64,000 nucleotides of DNA from Ophiura sarsii (Eukaryota > Echinodermata > Ophiuroidea > Amphilepidida > Ophiuridae): contig CM069442.1 in assembly GCA_035610835.1 (NCBI GenBank), forward strand, positions 63,899,431 through 63,963,430, read 5' to 3'. The notes under the pieces are model-generated. The model made no database searches. It was not told the DNA's origin and worked only from the letters and a program-made list of their open reading frames with translations. The translations under genes were made by a program, and so were the position numbers. Positions 11,526-22,965 of this stretch are shown one piece after another. The number at the start of each line of letters is the position of its first letter. The first letter of the stretch is position 1.

Positions 11526-11813
11526 CGATATCTTTGATATCAATCCACACGCTATAACCCGCATTCTCCAATCTGTCTTTGATCTTCAGAACAAGTTCCT
11601 TAGAATCCCATTGGTAGCTCAACATTATCTGGGTCGGAGCAGCTTCTGATGATTCCAGATCTGCTGTAGCCTCCTCATACGTTGGCGGAGAGTCCTCTAC
11701 CGACGCCGAAGAGGTTGATACCCTCCCGGTGTTCTTCCCTTGATTTCCCACAGTGCTGACGCGCAGGCACCTCGAAGCTCTTCCGTTGCTGGATTTCACC
11801 AATTTCTCCAGAG
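11526..11813 (-). CDS. Exon: last ARM helix, linker, first half of TIR domain
   Basis: The acceptor ACAACAG and the donor GTAAGAGG bound 288 nt with one open phase. The frame encodes LEKLVKSSNGRAS, a linker rich in Ser, Thr, Glu and Pro (DSPPTYEEATADLESSEAA), then the TIR start TQIMLSYQWDSKELVLKIKD, then RLENAGYSVWIDIKDI. This is TIR box 1, helix A and the strand before the BB loop. A second frame in the same exon encodes RGACASALWEIKGR, which fits the ARM-family sequence expected between SSNGR and the linker. A pair of opposite single-base indels may therefore have swapped about 14 residues while saving the frame. Confidence 0.8.
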
Positions 11814-11899
11814 CTGTTGTATTTCATTTTGAAATAACATACAAAATACAGGGCGTCCCAATGATTTATATCGTGTGTGAAAAAATAATAACAATATAT

Positions 11900-13020
11900 A
11901 AACAACATTCTTAAAGGCATATTATTTGATCTTTTCCAGGGGGCGTCCTCTATACCCATGATTTTCTTTTTTAGAAAGTAGATTTTCTTGCAGATTTTCA
12001 TTTCTGGTCATAAATCATAATATATTTTGAGTTACAGAGTGATACTATTCCTAATTATTTCAAAATCAGTTTTTTAAGGGTTGAAATAGATTGTCCGCTA
12101 TTATAGCGGACAGTTTATTTTTACTCTATTTTCACTTTCACTCCCACCCCTAAAAATTACAGGTGAAATGTTTTAACGTCATATAGTGGATCATGTTAGT
12201 GTTAAAATTGTCAATTTTTCGCTGCAATGATTTTGTCACGCAATAAAGAATTATTTTGAGAAATCTAAACTATTCTGTTTTGCTTACAGGAATAAGGCCC
12301 AAGCGCATTGATTTTTGTAGGCGCTCAAGTGGTTGTTTGCAACCCACTCAGCTATTCAGAATTGGTGTTTACTGGCCCGCGAAAATTGCCTTTGTTCATC
12401 GGTCAGTGTTTCTATGTTTTGCTGTTCTCCACTGTGTCCCATTCTATCTCACATTGCGTTTGTCAGCATACCATAAGGATATCTCAGAATGTTCCCACCC
12501 ACACACCCTGTATACATCGGGGAGTTCATATTTATGGGCTGGTTAAGTATTCGATATCGGGTTGCCACGAGATAGTTAGCACCTGGAGTCAATTACTATG
12601 TTTCTTTTTCCTCTACATAGATTCTGAGTTTTGCGCAGCCGGCTACTATCGCATTGAATTCTATCTTGGTTCAAAAATTGTGTGAGTCTCCCTAGGTCAA
12701 GTTAAGGATGTTGTGAGCATGTTGGTATACATTTGGGGCTACAACATCACTTTAAAATAGGTGTTTATTCAGGTGTATTGGAAAAAAATCCCCCTTCACC
12801 AATTTTTTCATCGTTGGGAGGGATGGGTTTTTCGCGTATCGCTGCCTTGTGAATTTTTTATACACATTTGATCTTATTTACTAAGACGTTTAGTGCAAAT
12901 GGATGCATGGTTACTATAGTGTTAAGGCACACCACAAAATAATATAAAAGTATGGTGCCGAATTTGGCAAATTGGTTAACCTTCTCAGATTTGTCGTCTG
13001 AGAGGCGATTTTTCTTGTCC
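11900..13020. other. Intron, no further feature recognised
   Basis: Part of the large intron between the ARM and TIR exons. Open frames at 12256-12685 on the plus strand have no recognisable domain. Confidence 0.5.
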
Positions 13021-13028
13021 TGATGCCG

Positions 13029-13076
<48 letters not shown>
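13029..13076. repeat. AT dinucleotide microsatellite
   Basis: An uninterrupted run of about 23 TA units. A second CT/AT-rich simple tract follows at 13432-13470. Confidence 0.95.
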
Positions 13077-13138
13077 TGTGAGAAATGTGTTGATCTCCAT
13101 ACGCTTAGAGCATGTCATGTCGAAGTTAATAGTTATAG

Positions 13139-13434
13139 AGTGAGATAATAGATATGACTCGGACGAAGCAAGTAGCAGTACAAATATATTCAAGCTTTCG
13201 ACTTTATTGTCTTCTTCAGGATGCTACAAACTCGTTCCCTCTCTTTTTATACTCTTTTTATACTTTAATTATATTGTAATGCGCGCGTTGTTATAACCAT
13301 ATATGTACAACTTTTATTATTTACTTGTTCTATCTGTTTTGTTTTCTGTAGCATCCTGAAGAAGACAATAAAGTCGAAAGCTTGAATATATTTGTACTGC
13401 TACTTGCTTCGTCCGAGTCATATCTATTATCTCA

Positions 13435-13438
<4 letters not shown>
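13139..13438. repeat. Inverted repeat with CCTGAAGAAGAC..GTCGAAAG ends
   Basis: Arms of about 90 bp (13139-13228 and 13348-13438) are near-perfect inverted copies around about 120 bp of AT-rich spacer. The repeat word CCTGAAGAAGACAATAAAGT followed by CGAAAGC resembles sequences common at the borders of Penelope-like retroelements. That assignment is tentative. The pair sits between the AT and CT microsatellites. Confidence 0.6.
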
Positions 13439-13469
<31 letters not shown>

Positions 13470-13908
13470 AATATATCTGATTTTCCATTCATTGTCTGTC
13501 ACAAATATTTTTGTGTTTCAACAGCGCCAGAGAAGCTGGTAGCTGATTGTGTGTGAATTTATAATTTGTTTGGGCAAATAAAATGTCCGATTGGTATGCT
13601 GTCAATTGCACGCATCACCTATACATTTGTGTCGCGTTTTCTCTTTTCTTTTGACTTAGAGTCTGTAGGCAAGGCTTTAGGAATGGTTTTCCGGACCATT
13701 TTAATTTTAAAAAGTGTCAGTGGTGGCCTTATCAACCATGAATGATCATTTTTTTTAGTATAATCATTATTGTTTAATCTAAACAATTGCTATCTTATAA
13801 ATATTACGTCAAATAATAATACACCATATATTTTAGACTTATTTTATAATATTATATAATGTGAAAACATGTTACGTAAAAAACGTGATATAACCATATA
13901 ACATACAA

Positions 13909-14964
13909 GGCCATGTGTTTTGAACTGACCACCCAAAAAGGGTGGCGGCGTTGCATTTTTGGTGACGAATCATCCATCTCTCTCTATTAACTCAACAACT
14001 ATATGTGGTAGAGCTATGGTTTAGGTGTCATTTGAAAGCTTATTTATCTAGCTACACCGTGTGAATAAATCAGGTATTTCTATAACTGTTTGGCTGAGAT
14101 ATGATTGATTATACTTCGAAAGTCAGGGGTGGCGGCGGTGGCGGTGGCGTCGTGTACAATCTCTATGGGGAATATAGAAAATGTTCCCAATTCTACGTTC
14201 AAATTACAATAACTCCTCATTTCTGTATGGTACAACCATGATTTTACTCTCATTTTATCGATTGTTTTATATTCTATAAGTTTCTGTTTCAACAAACGTG
14301 TCAACTCTTACGTAACAGTTGTAATCACGAATCGATTACATTGTCTTTGGCTTTTTCCCTATTCACTACACAGTAAACTTGCCCTAATTCATCGGTTTTA
14401 CATACATGACTATAACAACAAAATTATTCAACCGATTATAGCAAAATCATACATTTTTTGAAAGCTCTCGAATAGGGGAATTCAGAAATCTTGCTTAAAA
14501 TTAGGATAGGGTGAATAGCCAAAAAAATATATGTGTAAACTCTAATAAATTTGAAATGTAAACGTTTGTGCTCATTTACTTCCCGATATAGCATATTTTA
14601 ACAAGTTACACTTGACAACCATTATGTTCTGATGGGTAAATTGCATGAGGAACTAATATGCACAGTAAAATAATGATTGGGATAGGAATAAAAATAAAAA
14701 AAATATTGAGCTTTAATCAAAATATGAAGAAGAAAAAAATCGATATTTTTAAACATTCTTAATCACAACATGTTACCATTAGGTCTTATGCAAATTCCAA
14801 TCGCATATTTAGATTCCTTGTGAGATTACCGTTCAGAAAAATATATACTTTTTATGGGGTAGAACAAGTAGTTATTGCGATATGCTAATTCGAATCTCAG
14901 ATGGTGTAAAATGTAAAAATCTGGACATGCAACGATAAGGGTGGCGAGTTCAAAACACATGGCC
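13909..14964. mobile_element. ~1 kb TIR element with GGCCATGTGTTTTGAACT ends
   Basis: Starts GGCCATGTGTTTTGAACT and ends AGTTCAAAACACATGGCC. The subterminal words GGGTGG/CCACCC are also inverted. ACAA flanks both sides, a possible short target duplication. The AT-rich interior has a GGTGGCGGCGGTGGCGGTGG tract near 14130 and no supported coding frame. Confidence 0.6.
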
Positions 14965-15140
14965 ACAAGGGTTGGTCAATAAGTTTTGAAAGTGATAATG
15001 GTACGGAATGAAGTGATTCTTTTAAGGATAGTGTGATCAATACAAAGTTTGTCTTTCAAACAATACACTTTTGGATTTCTAAGTATAAATCATGACGTCA
15101 TAGCATTAGCTTAAATTAAGTACACTTTGGACACTGCTAA
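14965..15140. mobile_element. Left mariner-like terminal repeat
   Basis: Starts near CAAGGGTTGGTCAATAAG and continues about 175 bp that recur inverted at 28720-28908, for example AACAATACACTTTTGG and ATGACGTCATA. Mariner inverted repeats often read CGAGGGTCGGTCAA. The two ends are 14 kb apart with other elements between. Confidence 0.6.
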
Positions 15141-15981
15141 ATTAGTTATTTGAATTGTTTGTATGAAACACATGTTAAGAAGATTGCATAACATGATACC
15201 AGAAGCAGGTAAATCCCGATTATTTTTTGCATAATTATGATATCTAAGACAATAAACTTTAATTCCGTGTAATTTGAAATATGTAGTATAAGAGGAAAAA
15301 GTTAGGAGAAACAATTGAATACAAAAGTATACAAATATCAGTATTTCAAATATCCTATTTTCATTGAAAAATTCCCAGACAGTGAATCACTAATAAGCTT
15401 GCGTAAAATCAAATAAATTAGGAAAAATCCAAGAAATTAACCCATTTGGGCGATATTCCACAGGAAACGTAACTAATTATCTGAACTTATTCATATGAAA
15501 CCTACACAAAACATGCGCATGTGCAGACAGCACATCATTTTGAACTGGGTCAAAAATGGCTAAAATCATAAAATTTGCCAGATAAAAACTTCATGTGCCT
15601 TCAAAATCTTATCAGAAACATTGAAAAATGCTTAAATCAATGTGCATAAGTATGTTGATAATTAAAATTAAGATATATAGGCTATACATGAATGTATCGA
15701 TCACATATGGCTGCCATAACCTCTCTTATTACTGATATCTTTAGAGCTAAAGTGAATTCATCGAGCGATGCTCGGATGGGCAGGGGAGATGAGTAAACAT
15801 AAGAATGTGCTGTCTTCTGGCGTATATTTGCTAGTTGTCGAAGGATCCCATTTGATTCCAAACTCCGGTCGAACCTCATCTATTATGTGAATTGAAACAA
15901 TTAAGCTGCCTTATGCAAAAACACACAACACTGTTCCAATGCATATTATTCTCGTCACACGCATGCACATAGCAGCTACTA
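15141..15981. other. Intron stretch; nothing recognised
   Basis: AT-rich sequence between the mariner-like end and the large palindrome. Open frames here are short and match no family. Confidence 0.5.
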
Positions 15982-16859
15982 GTCGGGTATCTACAGAGGG
16001 TTAGTGTGCACCCCCCCCCCCCCCCCCGGACTCCCCCAACCCAACTTTTTTTACTTCCTATTATGATCCTAAGATATAATCAGGATGTTAACAAAAATAT
16101 TTTCATAATGCTAAGGGGTTATGCAAGATGGCGTCCAAAATGGCCGCCATAACTGGTAAAATCTCATAAAATGACATATAGCAATCAAATTGTATTGTGA
16201 AAGTAAAGTTTTAATAGTGGGATGTATGTATTAGACCACTAGACACTCATATCCAGAACTTTTGCTTTGTTAACACACCTAAATCCAAGATGGCCGCCAA
16301 ATTGGTAAAATTCCATATATTGGCATATATAAACCAACATGTATGATCAGAGTATAGTTTTAACAATGGGATGTATGTGTTAGACCACTAGAAACTCAAA
16401 TCTAGTATTTTTGCTTTGTTAACATACTTCAAAAACAAAATGGCCGCCAAATTAATGGTCAAAAGTGGTCAAAATTCCATAAAATAGCATAATATCAACC
16501 GAAATGTATGATAAAAATATAATTTTAATGATGGGATGTATGTATTAGACCACAAGTAACTCATATCCAGTATTTGTGCTCTGTTAAAATATGTTTATGA
16601 ATGTTGTCAGTCATCCAGGTAGTTAAAATCAATCAAGAATGTCTATAATCTAGTCAACTGTTAAAATAGTTAAAAATCCAAAATGGCTGCCAAAATGGCC
16701 CCCAAAATGGTTCTTAAAGTGGCTGCAAAATTGTCAAATTCCAAAAAATGGGATAATATCAACCTAAATGTATGATGAAAATATAGTTTTAACGATGAAA
16801 TGTATGTATTAGACCACTAGTAACTCATATCTAGTATTTTTTGCTTTGTTAACATACTT

Positions 16860-18234
16860 CTGAATTGACCATCAGACTGTTATCAGACGCCTGCGCGAAC
16901 GCTACGGAATCAAGGGTACTCCATTGAGATGGTTTCAATCGTATTTAACTGGTCGCAAACAGTCGGTTGATATTGGTGGAGTTTTATCAGATCCACGTGT
17001 TTTGATGGAAGGAGTTCCTCAAGGTTCAGTGCTCGGGCCTACGATATTTACCATGTACACTGCTCCAATTGGTGACATCATCAGTGCTCACGGCTTACGT
17101 AACATGACCTACGCTGACGACACACAAATATACTTGATATTGAATCAATCGGATCGTTCCAATGCTATTTCGAGCCTGGAGAAGTGTATTTGCGATGTTA
17201 AGTCATGGAGCATTAAGAACAAACTCATGTTCAATGATTCGAAGACCGAGGTGGTTCACGTGTCTTCCAAGTTCAAGAAATCGCCATCGTTTCCGAGAAT
17301 AGCCATAGGTGATTTGACTATTGACATCAGCAATTCTGCCAAAAGCCTGGGTGTTATATTTGACAATACGCTGCAAATGAAAGACCATGTTAAAGGCATT
17401 GTAAGAGCTGCTTCATTTGCCATCTACAAGATTGGGCAACTTTCAAAGTACCTTGATCGCAGCTCCATCGAGCGGCTTGTGCATGCGTTTGTTTCGTCAA
17501 GGCTTGATTCATGTAATAGTCTGTTATACGGACTTCCTGCTGGCGAACTTGCAAAGTTACAGCGAGTTCAAAATGCGGCAGCAAGGCTGGTAACCCGTAC
17601 CAAGAAACATGATCATATTAGTCCAGTACTTCACGATCTGCACTGGCTACCAATTCGTCACCGCATCGCATACAAAATCGCACTTCTAACTTTCAAAAGC
17701 ATCCACGGAATGTCGCCCGATTATATCACTGATCTCATACCGCAATACAAGCCGACTCGCTCACTACGTTCTTCATCTCAACTTCTTCTGAAACATCCCG
17801 GCATTTGTAGGACAATTACATACGGTAGCAGATCTTTTTCAGTAGCTGCACCAACAGTCTGGAATTCCTTGCCTGCTGACATTCGTGCAATACAATCACA
17901 CTTGTTGCTTTCAAGAAAGCTTTAAAGACTTATTTCTTCAGATGTACTGATTAACATTTTTGTATGAACTTGCTTTGTGATTTTTGTACAGCGGGACTGT
18001 AATTTTTAATCATTTCTCATGTTTTTAATATTGTGTATAATGTGTATAATGTGTAGCTTAAGACCATTTGATTTTATCATGTTAATCATAGTTGACTGCA
18101 GTGACCAAATCTTTTGTTGTTTCGCTCTTATGTTTTTGGTTCATCTGCAGTCAGCTATGATGTTTTTGTAAAGCGCCTAGAGAATTTATCTGTTGTTAGG
18201 CGCTCAAAAATGTCTTTATTATTATTATTATTAT
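16860..18234 (+). mobile_element. 5'-truncated CR1/L2-like non-LTR retrotransposon
   Basis: Insertion into the left palindrome arm. It starts inside the reverse transcriptase and ends with a 3' UTR whose tail is an ATT repeat (about 18218-18234). The 3' UTR contains AAGCGCCTAGAGAATTTATC, followed by an inverted GGCGCT word, a common feature of CR1-clade 3' ends. The right arm lacks this 1.37 kb, so the insertion came after the palindrome formed. Confidence 0.85.
16864..17925 (+). pseudogene. LINE reverse transcriptase, C-terminal part
   Basis: The frame is open from about 16864 (IDHQTVIRRLRERYGIKG), upstream of the first ATG at 16924. It encodes the finger/palm region with GVPQGSVLGP, the catalytic YADD box (TYADDTQIYL), and the thumb and C-terminal region with LHWLPIRHRIAYKIALLTFK and APTVWNSLP. 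This is typical of CR1/L2/Rex-type LINEs. The endonuclease and N-terminal RT are absent through 5' truncation. Near 17895 the frame shifts: the read frame stops at RKL, while the next frame continues VAFKKALKTYFFRCTD to a stop, the usual C-terminal pattern. A one-base indel therefore clipped the end. Confidence 0.88.
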
Positions 18235-18756
18235 TCCAAATCCAAAATGGGTCCCAAAATGACTGAACAAATTGTCAAAATTCCATAAAATGGTATAATA
18301 TCAACCAAAATGTATGATGAAAGTATAGTTTAAACATTGGGATGTTTGTATTAGACCACTAGTAACTCATATACAGTATATTTGCATTGTAATAACATAC
18401 TTTAAAACCAAGAGGGCCACTAAAATGGCCGCTGTAAATGTAAAAATAGTGTACATGAGTCTATGATAATCCAAAATAGATATTGTAAGAGTGTATATTA
18501 CATCAAATTCACCAAATTGTATTATTCTAAACTGCTTAAGCTATTGCTTTTAGAAATAAGACCCACCTCTGACAATTATGATTCAGTTTCACTTTCCAAA
18601 ATGGCTGCCAGAATGGATAAGTTGATGTTAAATGACCTAAAACAATGGTTTTGTACCATACTATGTAACACCAATACCCCCACATTTAATGGGACAGTAT
18701 TCACTTTATCGGCTTTATATCTTACTTTATATCTACAGCTTTTAATCCATACAGTA

Positions 18757-18990
18757 AACGTATTTGTATATGTGACAAGGTATAATTAAACAGTATAGAC
18801 TCCATTTTGACAATGTGATGTTATTAAGATGGGCATTATAATGACTATTTCATTAAAATTACCCCCTAATGGTCAATAAAATTACCTCCAAATGGTCAAA
18901 ATAATTACCACAGGTGGCCACCAATTGATCAAAATATGGAGTCTATACCATTCAATCATACCTTGTCACATACGTTTACTGGGTGGATTA
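18757..18990. repeat. Inverted repeat at the inner edge of the palindrome
   Basis: AAACGTATTTGTATATGTGA continuing into CAAGGTATAATTAAACAGTA pairs with CATACCTTGTCACATACGTT on the other side of about 120 bp of AATGGTCAAAATTACC repeats. Confidence 0.6.
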
Positions 18991-19239
18991 AAATCTACAG
19001 ATATAATCTTTTGTTCATATCTAATGTAACACTAACAATAAAACTAATACAGTTTTTCAGTTATTTTAACCGTTTGTAGCCATCTTATATATAATTTTAA
19101 AATACTCAAAACTAGATCTACAGCCCCTAGGCTTTATCATAGACATATATTGAATGCTGTCTTATTAGATTTGGAGGCATCGGTATTACATAGTATGGTC
19201 ATTTACAATACAAAACTAGAGATAATTGTGATCTTAGAT

Positions 19240-22200
19240 CACGGATATTAGTCGAGGGCTTTGACCTTTGACCTTGGTATATGTTGTCAAAGGGCAATAA
19301 CCTTATAATATCTTAAATTGTACTATATTTGATAATTGTTTTTATAAATTTACTTCAGCCCTGAAGTAGTTAAAAAAAATACATTTTGAACCCTAATGAC
19401 CTTTTCTTGACCTTTGACCCCAAACTTACAATTTACTTTTTTTCTTGGCTTATCAATGCGCACAAGGAAAAAGTAGTCCGGTCAAAATCAGAGCATGTCT
19501 TTAGTTTTACACCTGTATTGTTCAATGACCCCTAGTGACCCCGTGTGACATGTCACTTTTAGTGGAGGAGCACCCTATATGAACATTGATACGAGAAATC
19601 TTTTGACCAATTCTGACAAATCATCAGTCATTTCCTCTCGGACAAGTAGTATTTTGAGTGAATGGAGTGAAAAATTACATTTTGACCCCTAGTGACATTT
19701 TCTTGACCTTTGACCCCAAACTTATAATTGACTTTTTTTCTTGGCTTATCATTGCGCACAAGAAAAAAGTAGTCCGGTCAAAATCAGAGCATGTCTTCAG
19801 TTTCACACCTGTATAGTTCAATGACCCCTAGTGACCCCGTTTGAAATGTCACTTTTAGTGGAGAAGCACCCTAAATGAACATGGACCCAAGGAATCTTTT
19901 GACTAATTCTGAGTATCATCAGTCATTTGCTCTCGGACAAGTAGCATTTTGAGTGAATGAGTTAAAATTTACATTTTGCCCTCTAGTGACCCCAAACATT
20001 TTTCGATTTAAAAAACCGAACTATTATACATGCGTACGGTCAAAAGAAATATGTTGACTAATTCTGACGATCATAGGTCATTTCACTAAATTGCAAATGC
20101 GTTTTTAGTGAAAATCACGTTTTGACCCCTAGTTACCCTTGTGTGACCTTTGACCCCTTATGCTTTACAACCTAAGTAGTGGTGCACATAAGGATTCTTA
20201 TGACTAAATATGGTCAAATTCGGGTTGATGGTTACGGAGCTATAGGTCCCATGGCTGAAGAAAGAGATATGAACTGTGATCATAGATCACGAATATATAT
20301 TAGTCTCAACACGTTTTTGTCCTCTGGGGCGTGCCATAGTTTGGCACGTTTTTATGATAAGAAAAGATTATATGTGCATCCCATTTTTCTCAAATAATTT
20401 GTTAATCCTTTATATGATTTGCTGATTCTGTCACTACTTATGTCTTTTGTAGTACTGAGTCCGAAGATGTTTGAATGGAAATCTAACTCCATTTCTGCTT
20501 TGTGATATTAATTTTTTTGCATTAATTCGTACTTTCTATTACAATTTTTTTGATGGAATGCCGTATATGACATTATACGGATATCAACACGACATGCCAG
20601 TTACTGGACACAGCAATCATTCTAGATTTAGGGACATTTACATTTTGACCCCTAGTGACCTTTTCTTGACCTCTGAACCAAAACTTGTAATTGACTTTTT
20701 TGCTTGGCTGATCAATGCGCACAAGATTAAAGTAGTCCCGTTAAAATCATAACATGTCTTAACTTTTACCTCTGTAAAGTTCAATGACCCCTAGTGACCC
20801 CGTCTGACATGTCGCTTTAAGTGTAGAAGCACCCTATATGAACATTGATCCAAGGAATCTTTTGACCAATTCTGAGTATCATCAGTTATTTTCCCTCGGA
20901 CAAGTAGGGTTTTGAGTGAATGGAGTAACAATTTACATTTTGACCCCTAGTGACCTTTTCTTGACCTTTGACCCCCACAAAATGATTGACTTTTTTGCTT
21001 GTCTCATCAATGTCTACAAAATGAGCTATGACCGGTCAAGATCAGAACATGTCTTAACTTTTACCTCTGTAAAGTTCAATGACCCCTAGTGACCCCATAT
21101 GACATGCCACTTTTAATCGCTGAACATCCTATATGACCAAGGATCCAAGGAATCTTTTGACCAATTCTGACAATCATCGGTCATTTCCTCTAGAAAAAAT
21201 AGCATTTTGAGTGAAATAATAGGTCGTTTTGACCTCTAGTGACCCCTGTGTGACATTTGACCTCTTGTGCTTTCTGATCTGAGTAGTGGTTCACTAAAGG
21301 GAACTTTGGCCTGTAGGATTTTTTTAATCGGTCAAAGGGTTACGGAGCTATCGGTCTCATGACGGAAGAATTCTCAAAAGTGACAGGACGAATACAGTAT
21401 ATTAGTCGTTTCTCGACTAATATAAAGACTTGCTTCGATTTTGACCGGTGATGGCTCATTTTGTAGGTATTGATGAGACAAGAAAAAAAGTCAATTATTT
21501 CTTTTGGGTCAAAGGTCAAGAAAAGGTCACTAGGAGTCCTAATGTAGTAAAAATGTATATTTCGACCCCTAGTGACCTTTTTTTGACCTTTGACCCCAAC
21601 AAAATGATTGACTTTTTTGCTTGTCTCATCAATACCTACAAAATGAGCCATGATTGGTAAAAATCGGAGCATGTCTTAAATTTTACACTGTATAACTTTT
21701 TTTTAAATCGAATAATTATTAAGACAGATTTTTTTTAAAGGTTTTATACAGGGTAAAATTTAAGACTTTCTCCGATTTTGACCAGTCATGGCTCATTTTG
21801 TAGACATTGATGAGACAAGAAAAAAGTCAAACATTTTTTGGGGGTCAAAGGTCAAGAAAAGGTCACTAGGGGTCCTAATGTAGTAAAAATGTACATTTTG
21901 ACCTTTTTTTGACCTTTGACCCCCACAAAATGATTGACTTTTTTGCTTGCCTCATCAATGCCTACAAAATGAGCTATAACCGGTCAAGATCGGAACATGT
22001 CTTAACTTTTACCCCTGTAAAGTTCAATGACCCCTAGTGACCCCGTTTGACATGTCGCTTTTAGTGTAGAAGCACCCTATATGAACATTGATCCAAGGAA
22101 TCTTTTGACTAATTTTGAGTATCATCAGTCATTTTCCCTCGGACAAGTAGGGTTTTGAGTGAATGGAGTAACAATTTACATTTTGATCCCTAGTGACCTT

Positions 22201-22965
22201 TTTTGACCTTTGACCCCCACAAAATGATTGACTTTTTTGCTTGTCTCATCAATGCCTACAAAATGAGCTATGACCGGTTAAAATCGGAACATGTCTTAAC
22301 TTTTACCTCTGTAAAGTTCAATGACCCCTAGTGACCCCGTCTGACATGTCGCTTTTAGTGTAGAAGCACCCTATATGAACATTGATCCAAGGAATCTTTT
22401 GACCAATTCTGAGTATCATCAGTTATTTTCCCTCGGACAAGTAGGGTTTTGAGTGAATGGAGTAACAATTTACATTTTGACCCCTAGTGACCTTTTCTTG
22501 ACCTTTGACCCCCACAAAATGATTAACTTTTTTGCTTGTCTCATCAATGTCTACAAAATGAGCTATGACCGGTCAAGATCAGAACATGTCTTAACTTTTA
22601 CCTCTGTAAAGTTCAATGACCCCTAGTGACCCCATATGACATGCCACTTTTAATCGCTGAACATCCTATATGACCAAGGATCCAAGGAATCTTTTGACCA
22701 ATTCTGACAATCATCGGTCATTTCCTCTAGAAAAAATAGCATTTTGAGTGAAATAATAGGTCGTTTTGACCTCTAGTGACCCCTGTGTGACATTTGACCT
22801 CTTGTGCTTTCTGATCTGAGTAGTGGTTCACTAAAGGGAACTTTGGCCTGTAGGATTTTTTTAATCGGTCAAAGGGTTACGGAGCTATCGGTCTCATGAC
22901 GGAAGAATTCTCAAAAGTGACAGGACGAATACAGTATATTAGTCGTTTCTCGACTAATATAACAA
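19240..22965. repeat. Tandem array with TGACCTTTGACCCC in every unit
   Basis: Units of about 300 bp carry, in order, GACCCCTAGTGACC, CTTGACCTTTGACCCC, a CTTGGCTTATCAATGCGCAC-like segment, GGTCAAAATCAGAGCATGTC, AAGCACCCTATATGAACATT and CGGACAAGTAG. About eight copies are visible, some diverged, with inverted pieces near 21424-21560 and 21740-21870. The complement GGGGTCAAAGGTCA is a direct repeat of two AGGTCA-like half-sites with one spacer base. Open frames across the array are repeat translations. Confidence 0.85.
20757..22964. repeat. Recent 667-bp duplication within the array
   Basis: About 20757-21423 and 22297-22964 are almost identical, including the unique tail GTATATTAGTCGTTTCTCGA, at a spacing of about 1541 bp. 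They are much closer to each other than to neighbouring units, so this is a later duplication. Confidence 0.75.
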
